This document shows positions 23,320 to 41,900 of a DNA stretch of 64,000 bases, one piece after another (the first letter of the stretch is position 1; each line of letters begins with the position of its first letter). Position numbers and translations under genes: made by a program. The stretch spans positions 519,501 through 583,500 of the forward strand of contig JAKSXM010000247.1 of NCBI GenBank assembly GCA_022575985.1, in the 5' to 3' direction. The notes beneath the pieces were generated by a model that had not been told where the DNA came from, made no database searches, and worked only from the letters and a program-made list of their open reading frames with translations. The stretch is from Anagrus nilaparvatae. Its lineage: Eukaryota > Arthropoda > Insecta > Hymenoptera > Mymaridae.

Positions 23320-25726
23320 AAGAAATAGCCGGGAAATACGTGCTTTCGGGTCGCTGATTAGAAAAAAAATTTACGTAAAAATTCTTTAAAACAGAGTACC
23401 TAATAACCAGGCTGACCATCCAAATATTTCAAATGTGAATATGTACTTCACATTTTCGGAACTAGCTATACAGGGATATATACTATTCGGAACAAGAACC
23501 ACGCATAAATAATTCGAGACTCGTGTGAAATTTCTATTTCCTCCTTGTGTTTCAAATTGTTATAATCAAAAAAGCTATCCAGTATACCTCTTGGAGATTA
23601 ATTTTAAAGAAAAAACAATTTTTATTGTAAAAAGCTATGTAATTATTTCAAAATTTAATAAATAAATAAATGCGGCAATTAAAATGATATGCACTTTTTC
23701 ATTAATCAGAATGTTAATTATGCAATTGAGTGATTTGAGTTATGTAATTTATGCGCGTTTTTTGACGTCTGATGATGATTTTTGGATATTACATAATTAT
23801 GAATTCAACAAAATTTTTATAACTATTTGGTACATAATCGAAGACAAAGAATAAGTTGAGAAAAAGACGCGAATTGTATAATTAAAATTTTGCATCTTTC
23901 CTATGACTGCATCAATCTATAGGGCTACTAAAGGAAATTAAGGAGTGCAATGTAAAAATACATCATTAGCATGAAGAAAATCATTTTTATCCTACCAAAT
24001 AATAAAAAACTGATTTACTTTACTATCCAAAGAAAAAAAACGATTGTTTCTCTAATAAAAGTAAAGACACTGAGTGTATTTTTTCTTTCCCTACTTTTGG
24101 TCAGTATATGCAAAAATCCTTCACTTTATACCCTTGCATATAAAATGTATAATTTTTTTTTTTTTAAGAGACAAAATAAGCTGAAAATAGAAACACATTT
24201 TACAGCATACATTTTTATTAACTATAAAAAATATGTTATAATCATTATAGTTCCTTTATTAGCTTCTATTACCTATACATAATCTTTTAAATAAAGTACA
24301 AAATCAAGCGTTGGCCTCTATTATTTTTTATTAATTTATATGTACTCACTCACATGCTAGATCCAGTCAAGATTTGCAATTGTTATAAGAAGCTATTATT
24401 GGTAATTACATGCAAGTATATAAAAATATGAATGTCTTTACAAGTTGTAAGACAAAGAAAAACTAATGCACGCAAAACATGAGTTCCGCTTTAAATAATC
24501 TGTACACTTACTTTAAATAATTAAAAAATTAACATGTGTATGAGTACATAATATTTAATAATTTTTTAGCAATATATAATAATTATTTGCCAAATATATA
24601 TATAATATATAAATAATACCAAAAATTTCATTTGACTATAATTAATAAGACTCTAATGGACATATTCTTAATTCTTAAATTCAGTTTAATAAATATTTTT
24701 AAAACTCCTATAATCAAAAATATAGGCACTAACACATTTATATTATTTATTTATCTCTTTGATGTTTTTAAGTCGATTGCACTTTTTAAGTTAAATTCTC
24801 TAAAAAATTATAGTTTTTTGGATGAAAATATATTATACTTCTAAACATTTTATATTTATATACTTATATTATGTATATTTATTTGACCAGCTTGATTTAG
24901 ATATTGATTTTTGAATCTTAACACCATATTATTATTAAACTAAAAAAATACATATAGGTATGTTACTTCCTTATTTTTAAAAAATTATACAACCTTTTTT
25001 TCTTATTATACATTATAATTTAAATAAAAATGATAAATACAATATAACAAATATCTATATGAATATATTATATTTATATATATATAAATATATACAAAAT
25101 TATGTACATCAGAATGCATATATATCTGTACAAATTAAATTTTAAAAACTTTATATAATTAAAAAAAAAAAAAAGCTTATTGCCGTTTTGATTTATTCAC
25201 AAAATTTTAACTAAAAAATAAAAACTAACAGCGAAAATATATTTAAATATATTATTGCTACAGAATACTACATTATAATTTACACAGTACATAATTTCTC
25301 TATTTGATATACCATCGGTCCCATTCAATATAGTGGTCTGAAATAAAATATGTTTTTAAACAAAAATATAGGAAGCTCGTGCAATATATAATGTATACAT
25401 AATCATAATATAAACAGGTTCAAACAAAATTACCAGATGAAATTTTTTCTTCTTTTTAATTTACTTTTACAACTTAAACTATTTAATTTACAATCTTATC
25501 AAAAGTTTTTGATTTTTAAAACTTTAAAAAAACTTTTTTTTTATTTCTTTTTTAAACTTCTGGTTTGCAATTTTAAGGTGTGTCAATCCCTTATATTTGC
25601 TTAAAATTTTTATATAGTCACAAAAGTAGCTAAAAAAAGGGAGAATTTTTTTTTTGATTGGTTAACAAAATTTTTTCTAAATTATACTTACAAAAAATGC
25701 GTTATTTTTAAGATTACAAAACTTTT
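23320..25726. other. AT-rich intergenic DNA
   Basis: Begins with a short fragment of the hairpin repeat family in reverse orientation (GGGAAATACGTGCTTTCGGG near 23332). The remainder is low-complexity AT-rich sequence with TATATA runs; open frames at 23971 and 24632 are Phe/Ile/Lys-rich and look like chance. Nothing else can be supported. Confidence 0.5.
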
Positions 25727-25842
25727 TTTTCTGGTCACCGGCCCGATAACACGTATTTCCCGGCCGCTGCAAGTCCAGTAACTTGGGCCATTCTTTTTTT
25801 TCTGACCATGGGTCGTATATACCGAAAGAGTTTATTAGACCA
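25727..25842 (+). repeat. GC-rich hairpin repeat, copy 2 (internally deleted)
   Basis: Shows the family's start (TTTTCTGGTCACCGGCCCG, CACGTATTTCCCGGCCGCTG) and end (GGGCCATTCTTTTTTTTCTG, CCATGGGTCGTATATAC) but lacks the central GCTTCGCC stem. Confidence 0.75.
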
Positions 25843-26555
25843 TGATATATACCTACAATAGAACTCTTAAAAAATAAAAAAAAAAATTAATTTTTTTCGT
25901 AAAAGAATCTCGTAAAATTTGGAAATAAGGTAGCAAAATCCAAAAGTTCCAAGGAATTAACAAATTATAACAAATCAGACACTATAGATAAAACTAGTTA
26001 CTGAAAAAAAAATTGATCTAGCGATTTCGTTTGCATCTACCCATATGCATATGTATACATAAATATAAAATATGTTTTTTTCTGAATCATAATATTTTAT
26101 ATACACTTGATCAAGTTATTTATACACTATCCAATTGGCAAGTTTAACACATTGATTGGACTATTTCTTATTTTTTAACAATATGGAATGTATCAGAAAT
26201 TTTTGAGATACATTCGTAATATTAATTATTTTCAATTTTATAAAAAAATTAAAATTTCAGGTTAATTATATTAATTTTCTACAATTATCAAGCGAAACAG
26301 TTCGCTACATATAATACTGTTTAAGAAAAAATTTACAAGTACCTTCTCATATTTATTGTACATTTTAATGAAAATAATTGTGTAAAAAATGATGCCACAG
26401 TATGAGTAAATAACAATAACGATCTTACAACTGATATTAATTACAATAATATTTAAATCAGACTTAAAAAAAAATAAATTTCAACTTTAAACTTAAAACT
26501 AGCTAGTTATATGATATAAACAATAATAAAATTTAAATTGAATTTAACATTTTTT
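25843..26555. other. 3' flank of LIMK
   Basis: AT-rich sequence downstream of the LIMK stop codon, probably including its 3' untranslated region. No further gene is seen. Confidence 0.45.
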
Positions 26556-32287
<5,732 letters not shown>

Positions 32288-32928
32288 CGTGTCATTCGAT
32301 TGTATTCTGAATTTTCCTTTAAAATTCAACTTTCAAAAAAATGAATCTAATAATCATTTTTACAATAGCTAAATAAAAAATGTTCACAATAACTTCTGTA
32401 TGTGTACAAACACTCGTGACGTCGTTGAATACAGTAAGATAACGGAGGTATCAGTATAAATAAAAAAAATATTTAAACTGTATAAATTAATTTTAAAAAA
32501 AGGCTAATAATAAAGATATCACATTATTACGATCAGGCACCTTTTAAATAATATTATTTTTAATAAAAAGTGTATTTATTATAAACTTGGATGGCGTCCA
32601 CGAGTGTAAAACGCAAAACGACCACGGAAAAAGTCGCTTTCTCTGCTACTAAATTTGCAAAATGACTATCTTTTTTTAATTATACACTGTATTCTTTTTT
32701 AATATTGTATGGATACCTACAGTTGATAAAATTAAAATTCTTTTTATCAACTGAATAGAAGAAAGAGATGGAAAATACGTGGGTTGTTTGGTGTCTGTTT
32801 TGGTTTACATATTTCGGAGTCACCGCTTTTAACCATTTTTTGAAGTATACAAAAAAAATATGTAAATAAAATCAAATATAAACAAATTTATGTTTTTTGT
32901 ATATTGCAGTTATGTTTTGTTTAAATAA
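32288..32928. promoter_or_regulatory. Head-to-head intergenic region, LIMK and C2CD3
   Basis: The LIMK start codon (32287, minus) and the C2CD3 start codon (32929, plus) are 641 bp apart, so the two promoters must share this region. A CRE-like octamer TGACGTCG lies at 32417-32424. AT-rich elsewhere, with no obvious TATA box that can be singled out. The second half (32580-32640) has a GC-richer patch. Confidence 0.5.
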
Positions 32929-35900
32929 ATGGATCTGAAGTTATCATCTTGTCGATCATTACCCCCACGTGTTGAGGGAAAAATCCATGGTTATTTAAAA
33001 TTAACAATTGATAAAATACTGTGGATAAAGAAAAATTTTGGAAATATTGAAATTTTAGTTTCTTGGTGGGGTGAAAAAGATAGTGCTCAATTAAGGTAAA
33101 CAATATTTACGTTATTAATTAAAATGTATTGAAAAAAGATTTTTTATTTTCAGATTTGAGGATAAAGAAGAATTAAATCAATTTTATTCTCTTAAAACAA
33201 ATATTCTTTTATTTAAAGACTATATAAGTAACTGTGAGTCTTTGGAATTTGTTTTTATGAATACAAAAACACATCAAATTATAGGAACAGCTCATGCCAC
33301 TCATTTGTTAGAAATTTTTAAGAAAGATAAACCTTATTCTCATTACATTTCGATATTTAATGCCAATCAAATAAAAATAGGCGAAGTTCATATAATTATT
33401 TATTTATTTTATCAAATGACAAACCACTCATTAGCATGTTTAAATTTAAAAAAATCTATTCATGTTAAAAAAGATTCGTTGGAAGATACTAAAAAAGAAA
33501 AGAATGGTTATTGTAACTCATGTAATAACTACAAAGTATCTGACTCTGTTTTAAGTAGAATGGATAATTCTTCTTCAAGAAAGCTGAATGCGGAAATAAC
33601 GGAAAAATATGTAGCTCAAGCTTTAGCAAGAGCTCAAAGATTGCGAGGAGCTGTAATGAAAGAAACAAATGACGATCAGTTAGCTTTAAGTGATTATGCC
33701 TGGGAAAATTCTCATAATGAATCAGATTCTGAAAACGATGGAAAACTTTATGAATATTTAACATTAAAAGAAGCTAGTCAAAGAGAACAAGAGAAGGCTT
33801 TACAGTCTCTACCTACAGTGAACTTAGTGGACACAGTTAAAACAAGTGCAAATATTTTTGAAAAAAAGAAATATCATACATTACAAAGTAATGTTGATAG
33901 TGCTAGAGAATCAAATAAAAATAATACTTTAGTCTCTCAGCCAAAAGGTACTTACTGTGCATTTGAATTTTTTTTAATTTGATATATTTAATTATTTTAA
34001 ATTTGTAGGCAACTCGTTACTTGATTATGTTGATTCATTAAAAGTTTATGTCAAATCTTTATCTTTAACTTCAGCTGGATACAGAAGAGTTCGATCTTGC
34101 TGTATTACTCGTAAGCTAATAAAATGTCTCATAATAAATTATTATTATTTTTTATTTATTTATATATTTTAGGTGCAGATGGTGTATTATTATCTATTAC
34201 ATACTTAGTACAATATAATCCATATTTTGCTCATAAATCTATGAATTCAAAACCTAATTTAAATATTGACAGAAAACCAGTTAAAGTAACATCTCGAAGA
34301 CAAATTGATGAAGGTTTAAAATCAAATTCATTTAAGATTATTAAAAAATAGCTGTCATTAATTATTTCCTATTTTTAGTAATTTACTTTGATCATCAAGC
34401 TGTATATAAAATTTCTAATTCATGGATGCAATTAGAAGTCCCATTTACTTTTAAAGTCTATCACCGCCATCTCAATCAGCAAACTCCTGCAGAACTTGGT
34501 ATAGGAAATATTAATGTTAAAGATGTTTTGAGAGCTGAAAATTTTAGTTCTACTCAAAAAGTGGCTATTATTAATAAAGGAATAAAAGTTGGAGATCTTA
34601 TGGTCACTTTAGAATTAGGATGTGATGAAATTCACTTTGGAAAAGAATTTGTTGGTACGTTATATTATTTTATATTTTTTATTCAATATACATATTATAT
34701 TTGTGCTTGCCAAAACATTTATTTTAGATGCGTTGGTGTTGGGAAAAGAAAATGTTCCTTTGAGTGAGAATCATTTAAAAGATTTAAATTTTAACTGTAA
34801 GCATCTTGTAACAAGTGGAAGCGAATCTGATTTAAAACAAGGTGACCAAACTTCATCGATTCAATCTCAGCTTTCAGGTCCCAATCATTTTTCAAAATCT
34901 GTTTGTTATAATAGCATTTCTAATTATGAAACTAAGCATTCAGAAAATGAAAAAATTCAAGTTGAAACCTCATCTAATAATTCCAAGGATAAGGTATTTT
35001 CTTCTTTCATTAAAAAAATTTCCTTTATGATGCTAAAAAAAGCTAATTTTTTAATTTTAGGTGTTACTTCATGGGTTAATTTATGTTGCTCAAGGCAGAG
35101 ATTTGCCAGCATTTAATACATACCTAATTTGTAGGGCATTTTGGAGAGAAGATAAATCTGCAAGTCAATTATGCATTAATACAGAAAATCCTAATTATAA
35201 CTTTCATCAGCTTGTACCTTTGATTTATGGTTCTGAATTGCTGGAGCGAGTTAAGGAAAATTTTATTATCGTAGAAATTTACTGTAAATATTCTAACGAT
35301 GCAGACAAACTCATTGGTCTTGCAAAATTATCCGTTCATCAATTTTATGTAGCTTATCGAGATCCAAACGTGTTACCGTATTTATTAGAATCTAAGGTAA
35401 TATTTTATAATATCATTTAATAGCATTTTCAAGCTTATGGGCTACTTATCAAGTACTAACTTTAGCTTCCAGTGATAAGCGTAGATGATTGGGTATCAAT
35501 AATAGATCCCGTAACTGGAACATCATATGGCCAAATCCACGCCTTGGTAGCTCTTGGTACAGCAGATCAAATAGCCTGTTTAGAAATGACAAGAGGTTTA
35601 CGTGGTAGCATTGTAACGCCAATCAGTGGACATTCATCTTCTGATGACATGAAAGAAAGTAGCTTATCCTTACCAAGCCTAAAGAATCAAGAATGTCAAA
35701 CTGAGTTTATAAATGCAAAGGAAAATGAAAATAATTTCCTTGAAATTTATGAAACATTCAATAAAAATGAAAATCCACAAAGATGTTCAAATTTTGAATA
35801 CAATTCTGGAGATGTTCAATCATCTCATACAGGTAAAGAATTAGTACATTAGTATGAATTTCTAAAGTTGTAAAATTTGTAAATGCTACTCATTAACTTT

Positions 35901-38900
35901 TGCGTAAGTTTTTTTTAATGATACATTAAAATTCTAGGTCAAACTCGAGTTGAATTCAGTTCCCAAACCGAATTTCCAGATTTTGATAACAAACAAAGAA
36001 GAAATGGTACTCATCATTTGAGTTCTACATCATCTATAAATTTTTCAGACAATAGTAGTGGTAATAATAGTAATCCAGGCGATAATTATAGAATCACTGG
36101 AATGCATCGTAGTGTGGGTGTAGGTGCTGAATTTGATGAACCTACTGACAAAACTGTTGATATTAATGAAGTGTCAAGGTTGAGTAGCTTTGAACCTGCT
36201 TCACAAGCTTCATTAGACAAAAGTGCCAATAATAAAGCGTCATCAATTCCAGAAACATTCAAAGCATCAGTAGAAATTGAATGTGCTTATCATTTACCAA
36301 TGGTAGTAGAAAAAAAAAGCAAAGTTATTGAACCAAGTACATATGTAACTTTTCATCCTTTACCAAATGATTCTGAAAATCAATATAATTTATACGAGGT
36401 AACAAATGTATGCATGCATAATTGCAACCCAAGATGGAACTGGAAATATAATATAAGTTTATCAACAGAGTTTTTAACAAATGTAAGTCTTTTTTTTTAA
36501 AGTTGGTCTAATTATTATCTATAGATTACCTCTTTTTTTTAATTATAGTCGCAAAAGAAATTGATATTAAAGATTTGGCGTCTTTATGATGCTCAAAGTG
36601 GTATTCAAGTTAACTTTGAAAAAGACCTAGTAATTGGATTTGCTGCAATTGATTTATCAATTTTAGCAGCTGGGTTCCCAGAAGTATCAGGATGGTTTCA
36701 TATTTTAGATTTTACTGGGACATGCAATGGACAAATAAAAATAAATATAAGACCTCTGGAAAATATATCTTCATTTTCAAAATTTACAACAGTTCGAGAA
36801 AATATGCAGAGAAATACTAATGAATTACCAGTAGCAAGCTCCTTGAACGATAATTGGGAAAGTCATCAAAATGAATGTATTCAACAACAATCAGGAAATG
36901 ACAATTTAATGTTTGACATGGGACTTGGATTGGGGGATCCATCTTTATCTTTTCTTTCTAAATCTTTAAAGTAAGTGTTTTAATTAGATTAACATTAGGA
37001 AAGAATTTGAGCTTTATTTTACATGGGTTCGATTTATGATTCTGATTTCAAGGAGGCTCTGTAGTTATTGGGTTTTGGAGGCTCTGTAGTTATTGAAATT
37101 GGAAACTAAGATATATTATATTTACTTAAAATGATAATTTCTCAAATATTGATTAGATGCTTTGTGCAATTTGGTGCCAGAAGATAAAATAAAAAATTGA
37201 AATAGTTTATTTGTTTTTTAATTTGAATAATCTTATATGTATAAATTAAAATAATAGATTGTTCAAATTTCATTTTTAGTTCATTTGCATTTTACTCTTA
37301 AAACAAAAACCCCCAGAGCTTTTTTTATTTTTTTTGAAAAAATTTTAAATGTTCGAAATATTTTTTCCACTAAAACTGAATTTTCTCCGGATTTAAGAGA
37401 TCTTTTGAGATAAGGTTTAGTGTAAATTTTTCCTTGAACAAAATGCCGTCGATTTTTTTTTTAATCCAAGCTCTCGGTGTTTTGAGAAATACTCATTTGA
37501 AGGTGTGAAGTTCAAAAATTAAAAACTCAAAAACACCAAAATTGTAACTCACGAATTCTCTGTACTGAAAAAATATTTTTACATAAATCCAAATGCATTC
37601 TACTCAGATGACTCAATTTTAGATATACTTTTTTTGATTTTTTAATTTCTTTATTTATGACCGAGATTTTCTAATAAATCGGAATTTCATTGATTTAGTA
37701 ATTGTATAAAATTGAAAAAATTGATAATTTTTTACAAATAAACGTGTAAAAGTGAAAAATATTTGGGTATTTAATCATGAACAGAATTTTACTTGCTTGT
37801 AAAAATATATTTTATGAGATAAAAATAAAATAGACTAAATATTTAAGATAGAATAGTGTAATTTCTTCATTTTAACAAAAATTAAAAAATTGGGACTCTA
37901 GGGGTTCTATCATTGTAGCGCATTAAAATAATAATTTTCGGGCACCTTAATGGTGTAACAATCAATTTGGACTAAAAATTATCAATATTTACCATTTTAA
38001 CTCTTACATAGATTAAGAACAGCCTAAGATGCATGAAAAAGTATTAAAACCAAATTTGAAAAAAAGCAAATAATAAAAACAGGTTTTCTAGCTCATAAAT
38101 GTTAAAATATTGCTAAAAACCGATGCTAAATCCTTTTTTCTGTTAGTTTTGAACTTGTTTTAACTTGTTTTAAACAAAAATCCCGAAAAATACAGTGAAA
38201 AACCCCTAAAATAAAAAATTTCGAAAATCGGGTAACTCAGTTACGAAAAAGGCAGTTTTTGACATAAAAGCGGAAAAATCTTTTTGGCACCTATCGCCAA
38301 TTTCTTATTCATGATTTTTTTCGGTTTTATGAAGGTTCAAACTACCAGAAAACACGGGTCATATCGATGTGCCTTCAAACTTTTTTTTTTATAATGAAAT
38401 TTTATTTCGATTAGCATTTACATCAGATTTATATACCGCACGGTAGAGCTGCTTTGGTTGAAAATTCAACCAATTGGTTGAATTTTACTATTTTTGGTTG
38501 AAATTTCAACCAATTGGTTGAATTTTAAACCAATTGGTTGAATTTTCAACCAAAAATAGTAAAATTAAACCAAATGGTTGAAATTTCAACCAATTGGTTG
38601 AATTTTCAACCAATTGGTTTAAATTTTCAACCAATTGGTTTAAAATTCAACCAAAATGGTTGAAAATTCAACCAAAAGCTAAAATAAAAAATAAAAATGT
38701 AGTAATTATAATACAGAGTAAAAAAATTATCTCTGCATCTATAAAAAGTGCAATAATTTTATAATATATGTATGATATTATATGAACTAGTGATTTTTTA
38801 TATATTATTATTGATGAGAAGCTGATGAATGACTTATTAAAAAGGTTACTGAATCCATAATTTTTAAATTTAAACTACAATGATATGTGAGATTCTTGGT

Positions 38901-41900
38901 GTATTATTAATACCATTAATAATTTTTTGAAAAATTAATTTTAAAAATAAATATATTTTTAATAGATGAAACCTTATCATCATAGATCACAGATTGTTGT
39001 GGTCACAGTCTAGTTGTTATTGAGTCCGGCCCTTTCCCACTCCAAAAGAAAATTGGAGCTGTGGAAAGGCGATTTTTATCACAGATTTTTATATATCTTT
39101 AGGCCCGGCTTGAATTGAAAATAAGTAAAAATTTTGCATAAAATTTAATAACCATTTTATAAAAAAAAACCACAAATAACTATTCTATTTAAAATATCGC
39201 TATTTTAACAATTATTTATTTTAACAAATAAAATATTTAAAACGGAGGAACCGTTAATATTGTTTATGTTTTCAATTCAAGCCGGTCCGGCTTAGGTCCT
39301 AAAGTTATAAAAATAGGCAATAGCCGTTTCACAGCTCCAATTTTTCGTTGAAGTAGGGAAGGGTCGGGAATTGTAAATTATTGGATAATTGACCGAGTAA
39401 TTGACTCTATTCTATTATTTTTACTCAAATACCAACATTAAAATATGTTGCAAAAAAATGTTTTATTTTACGAGATAATGGTGAAGCTGGGAGTTGACGG
39501 AGAGAAGAGGGCTCAAGGGTGAGCGTATTTGGAAGAACTTTGATTTAGGGACTTAAAATAATTCAGTCAGAATTAAATTTATCTAAAGGCTTAAAAGTCA
39601 GAATTAAATTTATGTAAAGGCAGCCTTTCAGAGTAATACTGGATTTTAGAGAGGAATATTCTGATAATTCAAAATAACTATTTATGGTAAATTAAATTAT
39701 TGGATTCAAAATCGGTAAATTTTGAACAGCCTCAAATTAGCTTCATGAAAATTAGATTTGATTTTCGAGATAAAATTTAATTAAAAAAGGTCTCATAAAT
39801 CTTTAAAATTTAGTTCCAAATGTAGTGAAAAAAAACAAGCGATGAAAACCGTTTTTTGAGAATAAGAAATACCAAATAAATTTTGTATGGTAAAATAACT
39901 ACTATAAATATATTATTTTTAAAGGGCAAAATACTTATAAGATACTTATTGTGTTATAAACTAAAAATTTCTCATAGTAAAAAATTTTAGTATTTTATCA
40001 ATAGGTATTAGGGGTGTGTGGTTACCCGAGAGTCGACCCAAGTGCCCGAAATTTTGGGTTTTTTGCTTTGAGTTGGGTCAAATTTGGTGTATCTATGGAA
40101 GCTTTCGATTCAAAAATTCAAGTGCATACCTTTTCCGAAAAGTTTCGGGCTTCACACGAAATCTGACGAAAATCTGACCTGCAAAAATTTTACAAAAAAT
40201 ACCGAAATTTCGGGTACCCGACCCGACTTTCGGGTCACCGCACACCCCGAATGTAGGTATACATCCGTAGAATATAATATTTTAAAACAGATTCTGTTAT
40301 TATAAATTTTATTTTATATACATAAATTTCGATTAGGAAATCATGTTAAAAAGTCAGTATTCTGCGCGCGCTAGGCGCGCGGCCATTCTAGTATATTACA
40401 AAATTAATGCACTTTTTATAGATGCAGAGATAATTTTTTTACTCTGTATTATAATTACTACATTTTTATTTTTTATTTTAGCTTTTGGTTGAATTTTCAA
40501 CCATTTTGGTTGAATTTTAAACCAATTGGTTGAAAATTTAAACCAATTGGTTGAAAATTCAACCAATTGGTTGAAATTTCAACCATTTGGTTTAATTTTA
40601 CTATTTTTGGTTGAAAATTCAACCAATTGGTTTAAAATTCAACCAATTGGTTGAAATTTCAACCAAAAATAGTAAAATTCAACCAATTGGTTGAATTTTC
40701 AACCAAAGCAGCTCTACCGTGCGTTTTTGTAAAAATAAAATTTTTTTATTTGAGTAGATTTTAATAAAGTGTGTATGAAATGTATGGTTGGGTCTTCAAA
40801 ACTACCCCAAAGTAATTTTTTCTGAAAGTACTACCAAAAATAATACTCCATCAGTCAATATACGGCGGGGTGGGTACTATTTTCTCTTACCACTATACTA
40901 TATTTGATCTACTATAAGTTTTTTGGGTCGCAGATCACGAATTTCGGGGTCTTTTCTATGAGAAATTGGAGGAACACTCTTTGAAAGCTACTATTTATTT
41001 ATCTAGAGCTCTCAAAAAGCAATGTTGCATCGAAATTTTTTTTTTCGCCAAAAATATAAGGTTCAAGGAAAAATTTAAGCCTGGTTAGAAGATTTTTCAC
41101 TAATAGGCATTTGAGAAATCGACTTTTGAAAAAAAACAGCCCATCTTAGCGAGTTCTCGCACATGCGCTACTCAAAAAAAAATTTTTGACCATGGAAACG
41201 GATAGTCAGGGAAATTTCCTATCCGGATCTAAGAGGAAAAAAATTTTCATGTTAATAATAGTTTTAACCAGAAAAAATAAAAAAAACTATCCCTCATTTT
41301 TCTTACTTTTTTTATAAAAGTCCAAAATACAAAAAAGGCTGCCGAAAATCGAGATTTCGCTCTGGGAGCCTAAAAATTGGGCTGGTGACTTGTTTTTAGT
41401 AGTAATTTCAGGAAAAAATACTTCGGGGCAGTTTTGAAGGCCCGACCATACATTCCATACACACTTCATTTAAATCTACCTATGTTAAAATAGCGAAATG
41501 ATAAAGAATTTTCTGATTAATTTTGATTAATTTAGTATTAATTTAAAAATTAAAAAAATTCCTTAATAAAATGAGATATTCTAATCTTTTAATTTAAGAT
41601 TTCGCTGATTTAACATTAACGCTCTTCATGAAATGATATATCCTTTAATGTTAAATTTCCCGCGGAATCCAAATTATTGGTCAGATTTTTAATTGGTCAC
41701 GTGACTTAAAAATTCGAAATTTGTAAAAAATTAGCTTTTGGAAGCTGATATTTTTTGATTTAGAGCTCTCTAAAAGCAATGTCCCATCGAAATTTTTTTT
41801 TGCCAAAAAATATAAATTTCAAGGAAAAAATTTAAGCCTGGTTAAAAGATTTTTCACTAATAGACATTTGAGAAATCAACTTTTGAAAAAAAACAGTCTA

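Larger units (their letters stand above)
38439..40722. mobile_element. CACGGTAG-ended transposon, third copy, in C2CD3 intron
   Basis: Ends CACGGTAG and CTACCGTG are flanked by CG on both sides (38437-38, 40723-24). Both terminal regions hold TTGGTTGAA palindromic arrays, here with TTTTACTATTTTTGG spacers instead of the CGCAG spacers of the 13-16 kb copies, so it is a sister subfamily. Adjoining sequence (ATAATTATTACT-like, then CAGAGTAAAAAAATTATCTC) is also inverted at both ends, giving terminal repeats of about 330 bp. The interior carries two other MITEs and no transposase. 2284 bp. Confidence 0.85.

Noticed and set aside
23971..24844. Frames of 103 and 70 codons
   Set aside because: Dominated by Phe, Ile, Lys and Asn, as expected of chance frames in AT-rich DNA.
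40084..40305. 73-codon plus frame
   Set aside because: Lies over the GGGGTGTG MITE and reflects its inverted repeats.
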